Part shown: positions 29,182-41,600 of the stretch, in pieces
Layout of the letters: each line of letters starts with the position of its first letter
Numbering within the stretch: position 1 is the stretch's first letter
Assembly: GCA_032718475.1 (NCBI GenBank)
Contig: JAUCBJ010004023.1
Span: 1-53,333 of the forward strand
Reading direction: 5' to 3'
DNA from: Nemertoderma westbladi
Lineage: Eukaryota; Xenacoelomorpha; Nemertodermatida; Nemertodermatidae
Length of the DNA: 53,333 bases
Notes under the pieces: generated by a model
What the model was told of the DNA's origin: nothing
The model's database searches: none
The model's input: only the letters and a program-made list of their open reading frames with translations
Made by a program: the position numbers and the translations under genes

Positions 29182-29899
29182 TGCTGTGCGCCGCAATGCA
29201 GTGCACAAACATATTCAGTGAGGGAAACAAACAATGATGCGCGCAGATATTGAGGGTCTCAAATTTTTTAATCAGTATAACGAAAATATTAATAGAGGCG
29301 CAAACATTAATCATCATCTTATTCATGCCGGTGTTTCAAGCTCACGTTCTCTGATAACTTCATTATACTTGTAGGGCCCCCTATACGTTTATACTTAAGT
29401 TATTGATATAGCTAGCATTAGCATTGTAGCAATTTACATAAGTTTGTCTAATAGCGTATTTACTAAATATAGTAAATACGCTATTGTTTGTCTCCATTAT
29501 TAATATCAACAGCAGCTTTTTGACCTCCGCCCCTGATTTGTAAAAGCTTTGCTACTTTCCCAACGGACTTGATCAGTTATTGAGTGATAAACTACAAGAT
29601 ACTTTCCGTGGGAACGCGACCCCGCATTACAGATCTGTCCCATTTCCCAAGGTGAAGTGTTGTCTGTCACTGTATTGAGCTATTTTTAGCTTCATTGCTA
29701 ACTATGATGGGAATGTAACTCTTCCACTGGTATTGAGCTACTGTACATACAAAGAGTATAGCAAAGCTACAAGCAGCAATTAACAGATTAAGTTAGTGAG
29801 TTACATATACATACACCCTGAATACGGACGGTGTATTATAAGTTTCTCTTCATTGATAATTTAACTTTGAGGCGAGATATTAATTCGCCGAGATGGAAT

Positions 29900-30027
29900 G
29901 GGTGAGTACAAAACAAAGACCAAAAGACCTGTACGTAAACACATTCGTTTATTATGTGGTCCCTCCAACACGCCTCTTTAACCTGCTCCTTTACTAACCT
30001 GCTCCTTTAAATGGCAATAGGACCTAA
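29900..30027 (+). mobile_element. solo arm of the foldback element
   Basis: Starts GGGTGAGTACAAAACAAAGA and follows the arm order of the 28.7-kb element (TTCGTTTATT, TTTAACCTGCTCCTTTA, ATGGCAATAGGACCTAACC), then stops where the arm's centre should be. CTAACCTGCTCCTTTA is duplicated inside. Confidence 0.8.
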
Positions 30028-30666
30028 CCATGGAATACTAAATATACACGGATGGACAAATGTGTCATACCCCTGGAGGCAATCTTTTTATTTTATAAAA
30101 CAATAGATATGGATGACAGAAAACCGCTGCTAAATTTTTTTCCAAATCTGTCGTGCCGTTTTTGAGATATAGCATTTTATGGCCTACTATATACACGGCC
30201 TAATAAGCTGCATTTGGAGGCCATTCAAAAAGAGACCAGTTTTTTTTATAACAATTTGATATTTTGATATAATTCTTTATTGACTGAATTGAAGTCTCCT
30301 CGTTAAGCAAGATACTACAGTAAATTATATGGTAGCTAGTGTTTTAGGTAGGTTTAGCTAGTAATTTTGACACTGGTTTCGACATCCTACTTCCTTCTAT
30401 AAATATTTTGTAGTAGCTAGTTTTTATTACTATATGTATATAAAATGTTCCAGAACATGTTAGCTATTCATTAAAAAAAAATATAGAAGATTTTTTTGAA
30501 AAAAGTCTGGACTCTATTTAAAACGCATCCCAGCAAAGTCATAGCATGATAAGTCGCTGATAAATTGCTACTAATTTCGCCGGCTAATACCCTGCTAATT
30601 TCGCCGGATAAAAGCCGGCTTTTTGGTTCCAATGTTCTTAAATGGCATTGTTCTAAAACGTGTTTT
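30028..30666. other. no gene recognised
   Basis: AT-rich non-coding DNA without clear repeats; a duplicated CTGCTAATTTCGCCGG-type block is at about 30566-30610. Confidence 0.45.
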
Positions 30667-30785
30667 GCATGACTTTCTTGAGACGCATCTTACTGCTGTA
30701 CTGTCTTATAGGACACTGGCCTTGAAGATGCGGATCATCTAGCAATGTCATGGATGATAAGGGAGTTTGTGGAGGCGCCATTTTG
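30667..30785 (+). mobile_element. LINE 3'-end copy with an 18-bp insertion
   Basis: CATGACTTTCTTGAGACGCA and GGACACTGGCCTTGAAGATG match the complement of 26660-26770 in order. Here they are separated by an extra 18 bases (CTGCTGTACTGTCTTATA), so only the tail of the family is present. Confidence 0.75.
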
Positions 30786-30971
30786 TCAACAAGCCGGCAC
30801 TGCATTCTTAATATATATATATACTGTACTGTATAATGCAGCTGCAATGCAGCATGCCGACTGTAGTAGTACCGGTAGTTGGTTAGAAAAGCCCGCTTCT
30901 GTATGTATAAGCACATGCCCTATGTGGTGATAGGGCTCTGGGCTCCTTCAATTGGTGAAGTCAGAAAGTGG

Positions 30972-31035
30972 CCGTTTATTGTTTTAGTTAGAAAAGCCTG
31001 CCTCTGTCACCTGTTCCTTTTTCCTTAATTGGTTT
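30972..31035 (+). repeat. dispersed copy of the 68-bp satellite core
   Basis: GTTTATTGTTTTAGTTAGAA then GCCTCTGTCACCTGTTCC. A partial copy (TTGGTTAGAAAAGCCCGC) is 100 bp upstream. Confidence 0.75.
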
Positions 31036-31559
31036 GACGTGTGTTACTGTGGGTACTACTTATTATGTGGAGACCCCAACACGTTAATCATTTAATCCAG
31101 CCGTTTTAAAATACGTTTTCCTCTCTTTGAGGTTACATGAACAATACCCAGGCACGGGGCCATGTTTTAAACTTTAACCCTTTAATTTAATTTCATTTAA
31201 TTATATTACAAATTCGTCTACTAAAATATTTGCTGTATTATTAAAATAACTCGTTGTCATTCGCCAAATTAAATTTATGTATTACCAAATACATTTATAT
31301 ATATAGACCTACAGTATAAACAAAAAATGTTAAAAAATCGCAGTCTGCCCCAACTAATTACCATAAATCTATTGCTAAATTAGCACTCCTAATACATAGT
31401 CCCTATCCTTCCTATTCTTATCTATCTACTTTCTACTCTACCTTACTTACATTATCTATCTATCTATATGCCATCTTCTTCTTCACCTCTCTATTCTGCA
31501 TCTGCAACACCCTACAGTATAATATTACTTCAAACCACTACTTACTACATCCATTCTAT

Positions 31560-31779
31560 CAAATGTTACATATATTTACATTTTATATAATCCCATCCTC
31601 CTGGTGGGCAGCCGTTTACTAGCCCTGCTATTTGGCTGTTCTCCAGTACCCATTTATATAGAACTTACCATATATAGTATGTATTCATGTTAATTTCTAT
31701 TTTATACTGAGTTATTGTTATTTTGAATTATTATTGGAAGGGTAAAATAAACATTGAAACATTGAAACATACCCTTCCT
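31560..31779 (+). mobile_element. probable non-LTR retrotransposon 3' terminus with ATTGAAAC tail
   Basis: An AATAAA (31747) is followed by ACATTGAAACATTGAAACAT, an 8-bp repeat tail like those at the 3' ends of CR1/L2-type elements. Upstream 180 bp have no ORF. Confidence 0.4.
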
Positions 31780-33403
31780 GTTCAGCTGTTTGTATGGAAA
31801 AATTAGAAGAGATGGTGGTAGATCAACTTGTAGTATTTCTTTCTGATAGGGCTCCCATAGGCTTAGACGAAATCGTATAGCTTGTACTGTAGTTAGCCTT
31901 AGCAGCAGCTGTAGTTGGCAAATCTGGTCCTAATCTTAGTCCTAATCCTAAAGACTCCTAACCTAAATTCCTGGATACATAAGCAGATAAGGCTCTAAGC
32001 TGCTAAGGTTAGGCATAATAACACTGTAACATGAATGTAAACAATATGCTAAAAGTAAAGTACAAAAGTACCTAGAATGCTAGAATGTACCATTCTATTT
32101 AAGGCAATAGGCACTCCCTTGTACGTCGTACAGTACACTGAAGATACATAAAGAGCTGCAAAGGTAACTTTCCATAAATAGCTGTCTCTCATCTCCATCT
32201 GTCATGCTTCATGTACCTTTAAGTTTGATTTTCAATGTCACGGCCAAATTTGGACTTCAAGTCCAATACTGGACTTTTGTAAAATTCAAAGCCTTATTAA
32301 AAAAGTTCCCCCTGGTGAATTTCAGGTCCCCCTGTTCAAAACTCTTATTTTTTATATACTTTCGATTAAAAAAAAAATCCCGCCCGATCCAATTACCTAA
32401 GGCCCTGGACAGCTGGAACAATTGGCTGATTTGAAGTCCAATACTGCAATATTGGACTCACAGAAGTCCAATTTTGGACTTGAAATACTGAAATGGAGTC
32501 AAAGTCCAATTTTTGACTTTCTCACAGACTGTCTGACTGTTGTGATTTGGTGTGATTTGTTGTGATTTGGTGTGATTTATTGTGATTTGGTGTGATTTCA
32601 GGATTTGTTGTGATTTAGGTGTTTAGTAGACAGACCCTACAGCCTTCAGGCCTTAAATAAAATAATTCCACACAATATCTAACCTAACCAAAATACAGAA
32701 ATACTAAATCGCACTACCGATACCGAAACTCATTTTAAAATAACACAAACAATGCTGCAATGCAGCAATGTAACACAAACACAGTTTATACTTTTTTTAG
32801 GATATAAATTATTTTTGTCTTTTTGGGTAGGCCTAGGTTTTTAGGGTATTATTGTATTTTTTGTGTTTTATTGCTGTATTGCAGTAGGCCTATTGGGTTT
32901 TTTGGGTAAATTTTTGTGTTTTTTTATATTTTTTGTGTTTTTTGGGTAATTTAATTTTGTGTTTTTTTGGGTAATTCGTAGGACCGCACCAAACTGCCAA
33001 ATCAAAAAAAAATTGAAAAGTAAAGTCGAGCAGGTTACGGTTACAGGGTTACAGTGCAGCAGTGGTAGCCAGAAGGAGCCAAAACAATAGGCCTAAACGA
33101 TTTGAAAAAAATAAAAAATTTTATAATTTTTTTGAGTTATTTTGCATTTTGTGTGATTTGGTGTGATTTGTTTTGATTTGGTGTGATTTGGGATTTGGCA
33201 GTTTGGATGTTTAGTTAGGCCTAGACCTGTAGACTGTTAGTTAATACAGACCGATTATTTGATCAGTAGCAGTACGGCTGTACAGGGATGTTTAGTTTAT
33301 ACCTGTTATATCATATCAGTGATATACAGATATAATTTGGCCACCTGTCAGCCTGTTATGAGCGCAATGAGGCTTCTAAATGGGAGGACCAGGACAGCCA
33401 TTC
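31780..33403. other. 1.6 kb non-coding with TGTGATTT repeats
   Basis: Runs of TGTGATTTGG/TGTGATTTGT occur at about 32538-32615 and 33149-33193, and AAGTCCAATATTGGACTT-type blocks recur at 32247-32280 and 32433-32520. No gene found. Confidence 0.5.
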
Positions 33404-33869
33404 CAGCGTAACGGTCGTGACATTCCGCATGGTTCATGGGTTTCCGTTATTAATGCAGTAATGAGTATTCTAAGGGCACATGGAAGAATGATATTGAAAA
33501 GATATTACTATGATATGATGGACCTTTAATAAAATCGAAACCGCACTGGAATACATTACGTTTTATTGATTATATTCCAGTTCAAAGTTGGCGTAACGGT
33601 CGTGACTGAAATGGACAAGCTTTTTAGAGACTCCTACACATTATAAATTTCTATCGAATTTACTGTACCGGTACTTATTTAGCGTTACTTATGTCAGACT
33701 AACATGTTAATAGATAGAGTTTAAAATGAAATTAACAGTAGGCCTATGGCAATATAATATCATTAGAGAATGTGGCAATCAATTAACCAGCGTAACGGTC
33801 GTGACATAGTTTCGTAACGGTTGTGACATTATCGATTTTCACATAAATCTGAATTTCAAAAAATGGTAA

Positions 33870-35200
33870 GGTATTAATTAGAGTTAGGTATTGATACCGA
33901 TTTCAGGCAGGTTTTCTTGTACGCTTATTTTAATGGAAGGTTTTTTACATTCCGCAATTGACAGATTGAACACATCTACCATTTTTGGTGCTAAAATGAA
34001 AAGTGCAAGTAACAAGTATTTTTCAAATTAGTGAAAACAACTAGAATTGTAGGAATGGTGTTTATTTTAATTACATAGGCCTACAGGTTTTCTGGTACGC
34101 CGATATCAATGTAAGGCTTTTTAAATTCCGCAGTTGAACACATCTACTATTTTTGGCGCTAAAATGAAAAGTGCAAGTAAACAGCATTTTTCAAATTAAT
34201 GAAAACAACTAGACTGGTAGGAATGGTGTTTATTTCAATTACATACAGGTTTTCTGGTGCGCTGATTTCAATGGAAGGCTGTTTACATTCCGCAGTTTAA
34301 CACACCTACCATTTTTGGTGCTAAAATGAAAAGTGCAAGTAACCAGCCAGCCAGGATTTTTCAAATTAGTGAAAACAACTAGAATTGTAGGAATGGTGTT
34401 TATTTTAATTACATACAGGTTTTCTGGTACGCCGATATCAATGTAAGGCTTTTTAAATTCCGCAGTTGAACACATCTACAATTTTTGGTGCTAAAATGAA
34501 AAGTGCAAGTAACCAGCATTTTTCAAATTAGTGAAAACAACTAGAATTGTAGGAATGGTGTTTATTTCAATTACATACAGGTTTTCTGGTGCACTGATTT
34601 CAATCTGTCAATGGAAGGCTTTTTGAATGCCGCAGTTGAACACACCTACCATTTTTGGTGCTAAAATGAAAAGTGCAAGTAATCAGCATTTTTCAAATTA
34701 GTGAAAACAATAAGAATTGTAGGAATGGTATTTATTTCAATTACATATAGGTTTTCTGGTACGCCGATTTCTATGGAAGGCTTTTTAAATTCCGCAGTTG
34801 AACGCACCTACTGACCTACCATTTTTGGTGCTCAAACGAAAAGTACAAGTAACCAGCATTTTTAAAATTAGTTAAAACAAGTAGAATTGTAGTAATGGTG
34901 CTTATTTCAATTACATACAGGTTTTCTGGTACGCCGATTTCAATGGAAGGCTTTTTAAATTCCGCAGTTGACTGGTTGAACATACCTACCATTTTTGGTG
35001 CTAAAATGAAAAGTGCAAGTAAACAGCATTTTTCAAATTAGTGAAAACAACTAGACTTGTAGGAGTGGTGTTTATTTCAATTACATACAGGTTTTCTGGT
35101 GCGCTGATTTCAATGGAAGGCTTTTTAAATTCCGCAGTTGAATACACCTACCATGTTCGGTGCTAAAATGAAAAGTGCAAGAGTAAATAAACATAATTTT
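33870..35200 (+). repeat. 160-176 bp satellite, about eight copies
   Basis: Each unit contains GGTTTTCTGGTACGCCGAT, CCTACCATTTTTGGTGCTAA, AATGAAAAGTGCAAGTAA and GAAAACAACTAGAATTGTAG. Copies of GGTTTTCT lie near 33911, 34087, 34247, 34418, 34579, 34751, 34920 and 35090. Length varies by small indels. Confidence 0.93.
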
Positions 35201-35335
35201 TCAAATTTTGCAGATTACTGGATTATATGTAAGCAGCAAGCAGCCATACGTTCTACTGTTGGTACAATCCGGATTCAGGGCCCTCCACCAATTCTGCTGT
35301 GCTGTGTGTTGTTTACTCTGACCTAACTGACCGGT

Positions 35336-35430
35336 TGTTTTGGTTAGAAATCCCGCCTCTGTAACCTGCTCCTTTCCCAGATATGGTAAAGTGACCCTTC
35401 ATTTTGTAAAGTGACTGTTTATTGTTTTGG
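35336..35430 (+). repeat. dispersed copy of the 68-bp satellite core (1.4 units)
   Basis: TTGTTTTGGTTAGAAATCCC, CTGTAACCTGCTCCTTTCCC and then AAAGTGACTGTTTATTGTTT. Confidence 0.85.
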
Positions 35431-36292
35431 ACTGGAGGGCCCCCAGTCCGGTTATTACCCTACTGTTCTATGTAGTATTGTAAGCTGATATTTTGGTTAT
35501 TATGTGTACTACCTGATTACAGTACAATTATAATTACATCCCACTGCAGCAGTGGTATCATAAATGATACAAATTAATTTATACTGTATAATAATGATTC
35601 CTAAGGTTTGTGTCACAACCGTTACGGTCATTGCTGTTATGGCACATTAGGCCTATAGGTTAAGAAGACACCTTTGTGCACCCAATATTACAATATCATT
35701 TTGTGTGGAATCATATTCCAAAATGTAATCTAAATGGCGAGTAAAAAAGACGACCCGTTCGTTCGTTCCTTGAATTATACAATATACATGCTATGCTAAT
35801 ATTCCCATTTCCCACATGTTAATGTCACGACCGTTACGCTGATTACTACAACTGGAACATATAGTCAAGTTAAACTATATAACTCAAACAATTGAATGAA
35901 TCAACGAACAACCTAACGATAGATATACTGATATATAAGATTATAGCCATTACTGCCGGGGATCTGGAGATATTGGAAAAACTTGTTCTTCAGCGTAACG
36001 GTCGTGACATATTTTCCCATCTACTCATTACAATGCTATTAGAAAAATATTTATTAGTTGTACATTATTTAACCGACATGGCTAATTACTACATAGATAT
36101 AAGATTCTGAAAAACATATGACATTTCCAGTTTGGTAATGATCATGCCATTTTCATTTGTATGTAATTATGCCAAAAATATTGAATTTTTGGCATTTTTT
36201 AAATCACATTTTGCGGACGCCGTAAAAAGAAATTAGCGGATGCCGTAAAATAAAATATAAATAAAATAAAACAAAAAAAATTAAAAAATTTT

Positions 36293-36321
36293 TCAGAAAA
36301 TGTGTGACGCACATTTTCTGA
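36293..36321. repeat. perfect hairpin TCAGAAAATGTG
   Basis: TCAGAAAATGTG and its complement are separated by five bases (TGACG). Another single arm with the same loop start occurs at about 36661-36678. Confidence 0.85.
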
Positions 36322-36397
36322 ATAAATTTTTAATTTTTTTAATCCGGATTAAAAATAAAAAATAAAAAAATAAAAATAAAATAAAATAAAAAATACA

Positions 36398-36564
36398 ATG
36401 TTCTAGAACTTTTTTTTTAATTTTAAAATAGCTAGTAAATATAAAAAAATATCCAATTTGGTAGATAAATTTTCTAAAAAATAAATAATATAAATAAATA
36501 ATTTTTTTTGTATTACTAGCTATTTTAAATTTGAAAAATAACTAGCTATATGTTCTAGAACATT
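36398..36564. mobile_element. AT-rich inverted-repeat (MITE-like) element
   Basis: AATGTTCTAGAAC with TTTTAAAATAGCTAGTAA at the left pairs with TTACTAGCTATTTTAAA and TTCTAGAACATT at the right. No coding. Confidence 0.6.
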
Positions 36565-37882
36565 ATATTATTTGTATTATTTATGATCTAGAATAGTGTA
36601 TAATCAAGGCGTACTATATACAAGCAATTTTAAGAATTTTCATTTCAATTGGGGCAATTTTCAGAAAATGTGTGACGGATACTGCAAAAGTACCTATAAT
36701 TCATTGGGTATTGAAATTAGTCAATAATATGTGAGAGTTATTTACCTTTGTTTGTTACCTTACACATAAAATATCTGACAAGTGGGTGGTGAAAAAAACA
36801 GTCTTTATTGTGTCTAAAACATTTAAATACTTAATGTGTGCTGGTTATGAGAGCAACCTCGTAAGCATACCTTGGTTCTAAACTATTTAATCTGACGATT
36901 AATTTTGAAAATTGAACTTTTAAATTGAATAATATATACTGAAGAAGGCATTGGTGGAATCCGAAACTTCTCATGCATGTTTCCCTTATCCATGTTACTA
37001 CTCATGATTCATTTCAAGCACCCATCTTTTATCAGACGCTTGCAGTGATGTTCCGAAGTACTGAAGTATGGCAATTTTGGAAAGTTTCAATTTTCCAGAT
37101 GATGGTATGGAAGTCTGACTTGCTGGTGGTACATGAAAATTATACCACAGAACCCCCCTTTGCTGCTTTGGTATATCTAACTATTTACTAAATGTTTTGG
37201 GCTATCCACTAATCAGACCACTCTAAATCAAGCATCCAAAAGACAAAATTTGTCGAAAAGTCCAATCTTTGGCCACATAGAAAAGTTGGTCTGACAAGTG
37301 GGTGGTATTTATTCATGGTTTTAATGTGTATGAGACCTATTTATGTGTACAATAAACATAAAATGACACTCCACCCACTAGTCAGAAATATTTTCTGTAG
37401 GTTTCATTGGGGATATGTTCGAGTAAATCGCAAACTTTGAACTGCAATATCTCGAAAGCCAATCTGCCAATACACCATCATCAGAAATATTTCATCAGGT
37501 GTCATTTTATACCATTTCCGACCATATATCCAAAAATTAACGAAATTGATGACCCCATGCCACCGCGATTTGTCGAATTTGGATGGAATTACCCTATAGC
37601 TGTACAGAAGACTGTGCTTGAGGAAGTCACATGTCCAATATCAGGAATATTTAATAAGGGGCGGGACCTGGTAGTGAAAATACACTAGGGAATTTTAACC
37701 GGGCCGGGGGTGATTCAATATTTTTTTGTGATACCTACTGCTGTACTGTCTGACTGCACCGGCTTCAAATTTGAAGTTTACCTTGAGGAATACCGGTATC
37801 TTAAGTTTACCTTGAGGTTGATCTTGAAATATTTCATATAGGAATATTAGCAAAAAAAGTTATGTACACTAGGCCTACAAGG
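36565..37882. other. 1.3 kb without a recognised gene
   Basis: TCTGACAAGTGGGTGG recurs at about 36774-36790 and 37289-37304, with a related complement near 37371-37386. Short ORFs here have no recognisable protein features. Confidence 0.45.
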
Positions 37883-38370
37883 TCAGTCAGGGAGAAGTTA
37901 AAATTTCAACTGCGTTGAAATTTAAAGCTTTTTTTTATAATTCAACTTTTAAGTTGTAAATTCAACTCTAAAATGGCAGGAGGCGCAGAAGGCCCCCAAT
38001 TCGTGTCAGAAGGGGTGTTTTCATTGTTTTTATGGATGTAACTCGAAAAATTAACCCTCATTACCGATGGAATAAAAACTTTAACCATCGGGAACACTTT
38101 TTTTAAAAACATTTTAAGTGATTACATTTGTAAATTAGCTGAAATATTACGGGAATTTATAAGATGTATTTATATTTAATTACCGCTGAATGTGATAATT
38201 ATTATACAATGGAATACCAGTAATGGATTCTATATTTCAGTATTTCCAACGCTACTCCAAAAGCTGAATTTTAAAAAAAGTTGAATTTTAAACTCTACTC
38301 CAAAAGTTGAATTTAAAAAAATAAAGTTGAAATTTCAACTCAGTTGAAAATATAACTTCTCCCCTACTGA
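37883..38370. mobile_element. 488-bp MITE-like element with about 40-bp inverted ends
   Basis: TCAGTCAGGGAGAAGTT at the left matches the complement of the right end (TCAGTAGGGGAGAAGTT), continuing through TTTCAACTG(C/A)GTTGAAATTT. AGG stands immediately outside both ends and could be a 3-bp target duplication. The interior has repeated GTTGAATTT blocks and no ORF. Confidence 0.7.
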
Positions 38371-38688
38371 AGGTAGCATAGCACACTAAGTTTGAGTAAT
38401 TACAGATATTAGGGCATTGTCTAGGTGCTGCTGCCATAGCATTTAGTTTCTGATTTCTGGTATGTATGTACTAATGATTTATATCTAGGCCTATACAGGT
38501 ATACAGTAATGTTTTTGATAGTTTGCATCTTTGTTGTTCAGTTGTTGTTCGATAAAAGTGTATGTATGGGACACAGGTATAGGTATATACTATACATACA
38601 GACATCTGGACATATATAATGTAGATAATAAGCCATTTCTTGGACAGCTACCGTATCTTTGAAATAGAACGAAAAAGAGGACAGTGAA
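38371..38688. other. 318-bp upstream flank of the long exon
   Basis: A possible splice acceptor, TTTGAAATAG (38658-38667), lies just before the in-frame region that leads to ATG 38689; the polypyrimidine tract is weak. If used, the exon starts at 38668 and earlier exons lie upstream. Confidence 0.4.
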
Positions 38689-41600
38689 ATGGGCAATGGA
38701 GGTGTAGAGTTTTCAACAAGTTATACTATCCCCAAGAAGACGAGGGCACCTACACCACATCAGTCTGAAAGGTTGAAACCTTTGAAATATGAAACCAAAT
38801 TAAATTCCTATTTGAGTCCAAAAAAAACTGGTTTAAATGAAGAAGTTGAGGATTGGTATTATGACTTGGTTGTCATGCATGACTTGTCATATTCAACATC
38901 CAGGACGGTATTTTTCAAGGAAGATAGCGGTCATTCTTCACCTCGGTTTCGTCAATTGCCATCAACTTCATCTAGATGTCGTAACTCCCATGAAAAATTG
39001 TCGCTTTGCATGGATGAAGAATTAATCTACAAGCCAACTGAATATGAAACGCAGGGTTCATCAAATCGACTTAAAAATTGGCAATCTCGTCAGTCGAAAC
39101 CAATCAAATCGTATAGAAATGCATCTAGATATGAAGATAACTATTCTGCTCCAGTCAAACCAACATATAAATATTCAACTCCAGTAAAATCATCTTACAA
39201 ATATTCAGCTCACAATGTAGAAAGTAGAAAGAACAAAAGATATGCAAAAGATTATCTCACGGGAGTGATGCCACCTAAAAAGGTTAAGAAAGTTGAAGAT
39301 CCTATTCCACCAAAGCTTCAGTCAATATCATCTAAAGTTCCACCAGCCAAAGAGTTTTACAATATTCCAGTTATTGAAGGGAAAGTTTTGTGTTCTGGTC
39401 TTGATCCGTTAATTTCTGATAATCTCACCCCTGTAACATATGATTCATATAATAATAATTTGATTTCAATTCATGATTCTGATCCTATTAGTAAAGAACC
39501 TTCGCCTACTAGTAATTTAATTTTAATAAATCCTGAAACAATATTTGAAACCGCCTTGGAAACCCCTGTTAGTATCCCCAAGGCGACGGAGTCAGCTTCA
39601 AAAGAAAATATCCATAATACTATAAGTGTGGGTGAATCAATAAAACCAGAAGAAAAGAAGAAACTCTCCCTTGGGGCATATAAACGTAAATGTGGATATG
39701 TCTTACAACGTATTTCATTTGGACCTACTCCGTCTCCAAGTTTACAAGGTTGCTCATTTGCAATTCAGTCTTATTTGAAACAGTACAAGGATTTGTGTTT
39801 GAGTTCTAACCCGACAACAAGAGATCCACGTTTACTTCTTAGTACATCCAGATCCTGGAGTGCCACATTGACTGAAAACGCAATTGATACTCCCAATGTA
39901 CCACAAGTTAGAAAGAAAGTAAATATGACGCAAATAGTTACATTCAAGGATACACAAAATGAGGCAGTAAACAAATTCAAATTTCCCCACAAAATCCAGG
40001 CAATAGATGATGCAGAAATTGTACAGAAAATGTCTCCGAACAAGAGTGAATCATCTACAGTACCGGTATTTCTTGACCCAGTTAGGGTTGCAGTTGATGC
40101 CAATGATTTGAACACTACTGGTAGTAATATGGTTCCAAAAACTAAAGAACAAGTGGAAAATGATAAAGTAATCTCACCTTGTTTCGCCACTGATACTCCT
40201 GATGTACCACAAGTTAGAAGGAAAGTAAATCTGACACAAATAGTTACATCCAAGAATACACAAAGTGGGGCAGTAGACAAAACCAAATTTCCTCCGAAAA
40301 CACAGATAATAGATGTTGCAGAAGTTGTACAGAAAATGCCTCTGAACAAGTATGAATCATCTAAGGAAATGCTTGACCCAGATAGGGTTGCAGTTGATTC
40401 CATTGATTTGAACGCTACTGGTAATAATATGATTCCAGAAACTGAAGTACAAGTACAACATGATAAAATAACATCACCATGTTTGTCCATATATACCTCC
40501 CAAAATAATAGTGAATTAAATATTTTGGAAAACAATAATATTGATGTTGGTGGTGTTAGTGAAATCCGGGAAGACTTAAAAGACAAATCTGATTGTGAAT
40601 CTGATTATGTTGATCATGTTGATGATAGAATAGAAATCAAGGATTCAGTTATTAATGGTGGCAGTGGTCTTAAACTTATTTCAGATTCATATGCAATGTT
40701 TGCACCACGAGTATTTCCTGACTTTTTAATGCTTGACCAATCAGATAATGATAATGGTGTATTTGCAGATACAGATGCTGCCGACTCCACTGCAGAAAGG
40801 AATAAAATTAAATCATCATCAAAAGCAGCACTTCAACTTATTTCATCATCATACAGTGATATATTGCACAAAGGATCGGTTGGTTGTAACATAGATAGTA
40901 ACCTCCAAAATGATAAAAGTATATTACCTAAAGTGCACAGTCTTCCATTCCAGAACGAAGTCACACATTCAGTCAACACTGAAATACCATCACTGAGTCA
41001 TATCCACAGAGGACATAGTAGTGGTGAAGGGAATATAAATACCAACTGTGATCGCAGTATCACATCAGAAGAACCTACAAGTAGAAATACAATGGCACTA
41101 CTGTGTGGCTTCAATGGTTCCGATGTAGATGATAATGTGAGTACTGATAAATCTGAAATTAATGACCCGCAAATTCCTAAGGATATTGTCAAGGTTAATA
41201 AAGAATTCATTCCATCCATCATGTCAACATGTAAAGTAGTTCAGGAACAAAAGGAAAATATAAATAACGTAAAAGAATCTGCCACAACATTTGAAGCAAC
41301 TGAAGTTGTTGAATCTGTCAAAATAAGTGAAATTCCAATAGTTAATCATGATGATACAACAATGGACATTGCTGATTCCACTCCCGGTTCAATTGGGATG
41401 ACTCAGGTCAATACAATGCAAAATGAATCTCCTCTTTTAATATCAAAATTAAAAGAATCAAAAGATTTTACAAACAATATAAGTGAAAGTCGAATCAGCA
41501 AACAATTATCTGACTTCTCCCTAGCCAAGTTGATTAGAACCCGACCCCGAGTCTCACCAGAAAAGAAAAAGTCTACATCAAGGAGAACCTTAATCCTTAA

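Larger units (their letters stand above)
33404..36010. mobile_element. candidate non-autonomous element with inverted subterminal CGTAACGGTCGTGACA motifs
   Basis: The motif occurs forward at 33404-33424, 33591-33606, 33788-33807 and 33813-33830, in complement at 35611-35626 and 35821-35841, and once forward at 35991-36010. The first and the 35821 copies are identical over 21 bases. Between the groups lies a 165-175 bp satellite. Clustered inverted subterminal motifs are usual for transposase binding, but terminal repeats were not defined. Confidence 0.5.

Noticed and set aside
37407-37688. 93-codon plus-strand ORF
   Set aside because: Short, no recognisable motif, and in DNA full of decayed repeats.
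39771-40586. 271-codon minus-strand frame in the long exon
   Set aside because: It mirrors the tandem-repeat part of the plus-strand protein and has no independent support.
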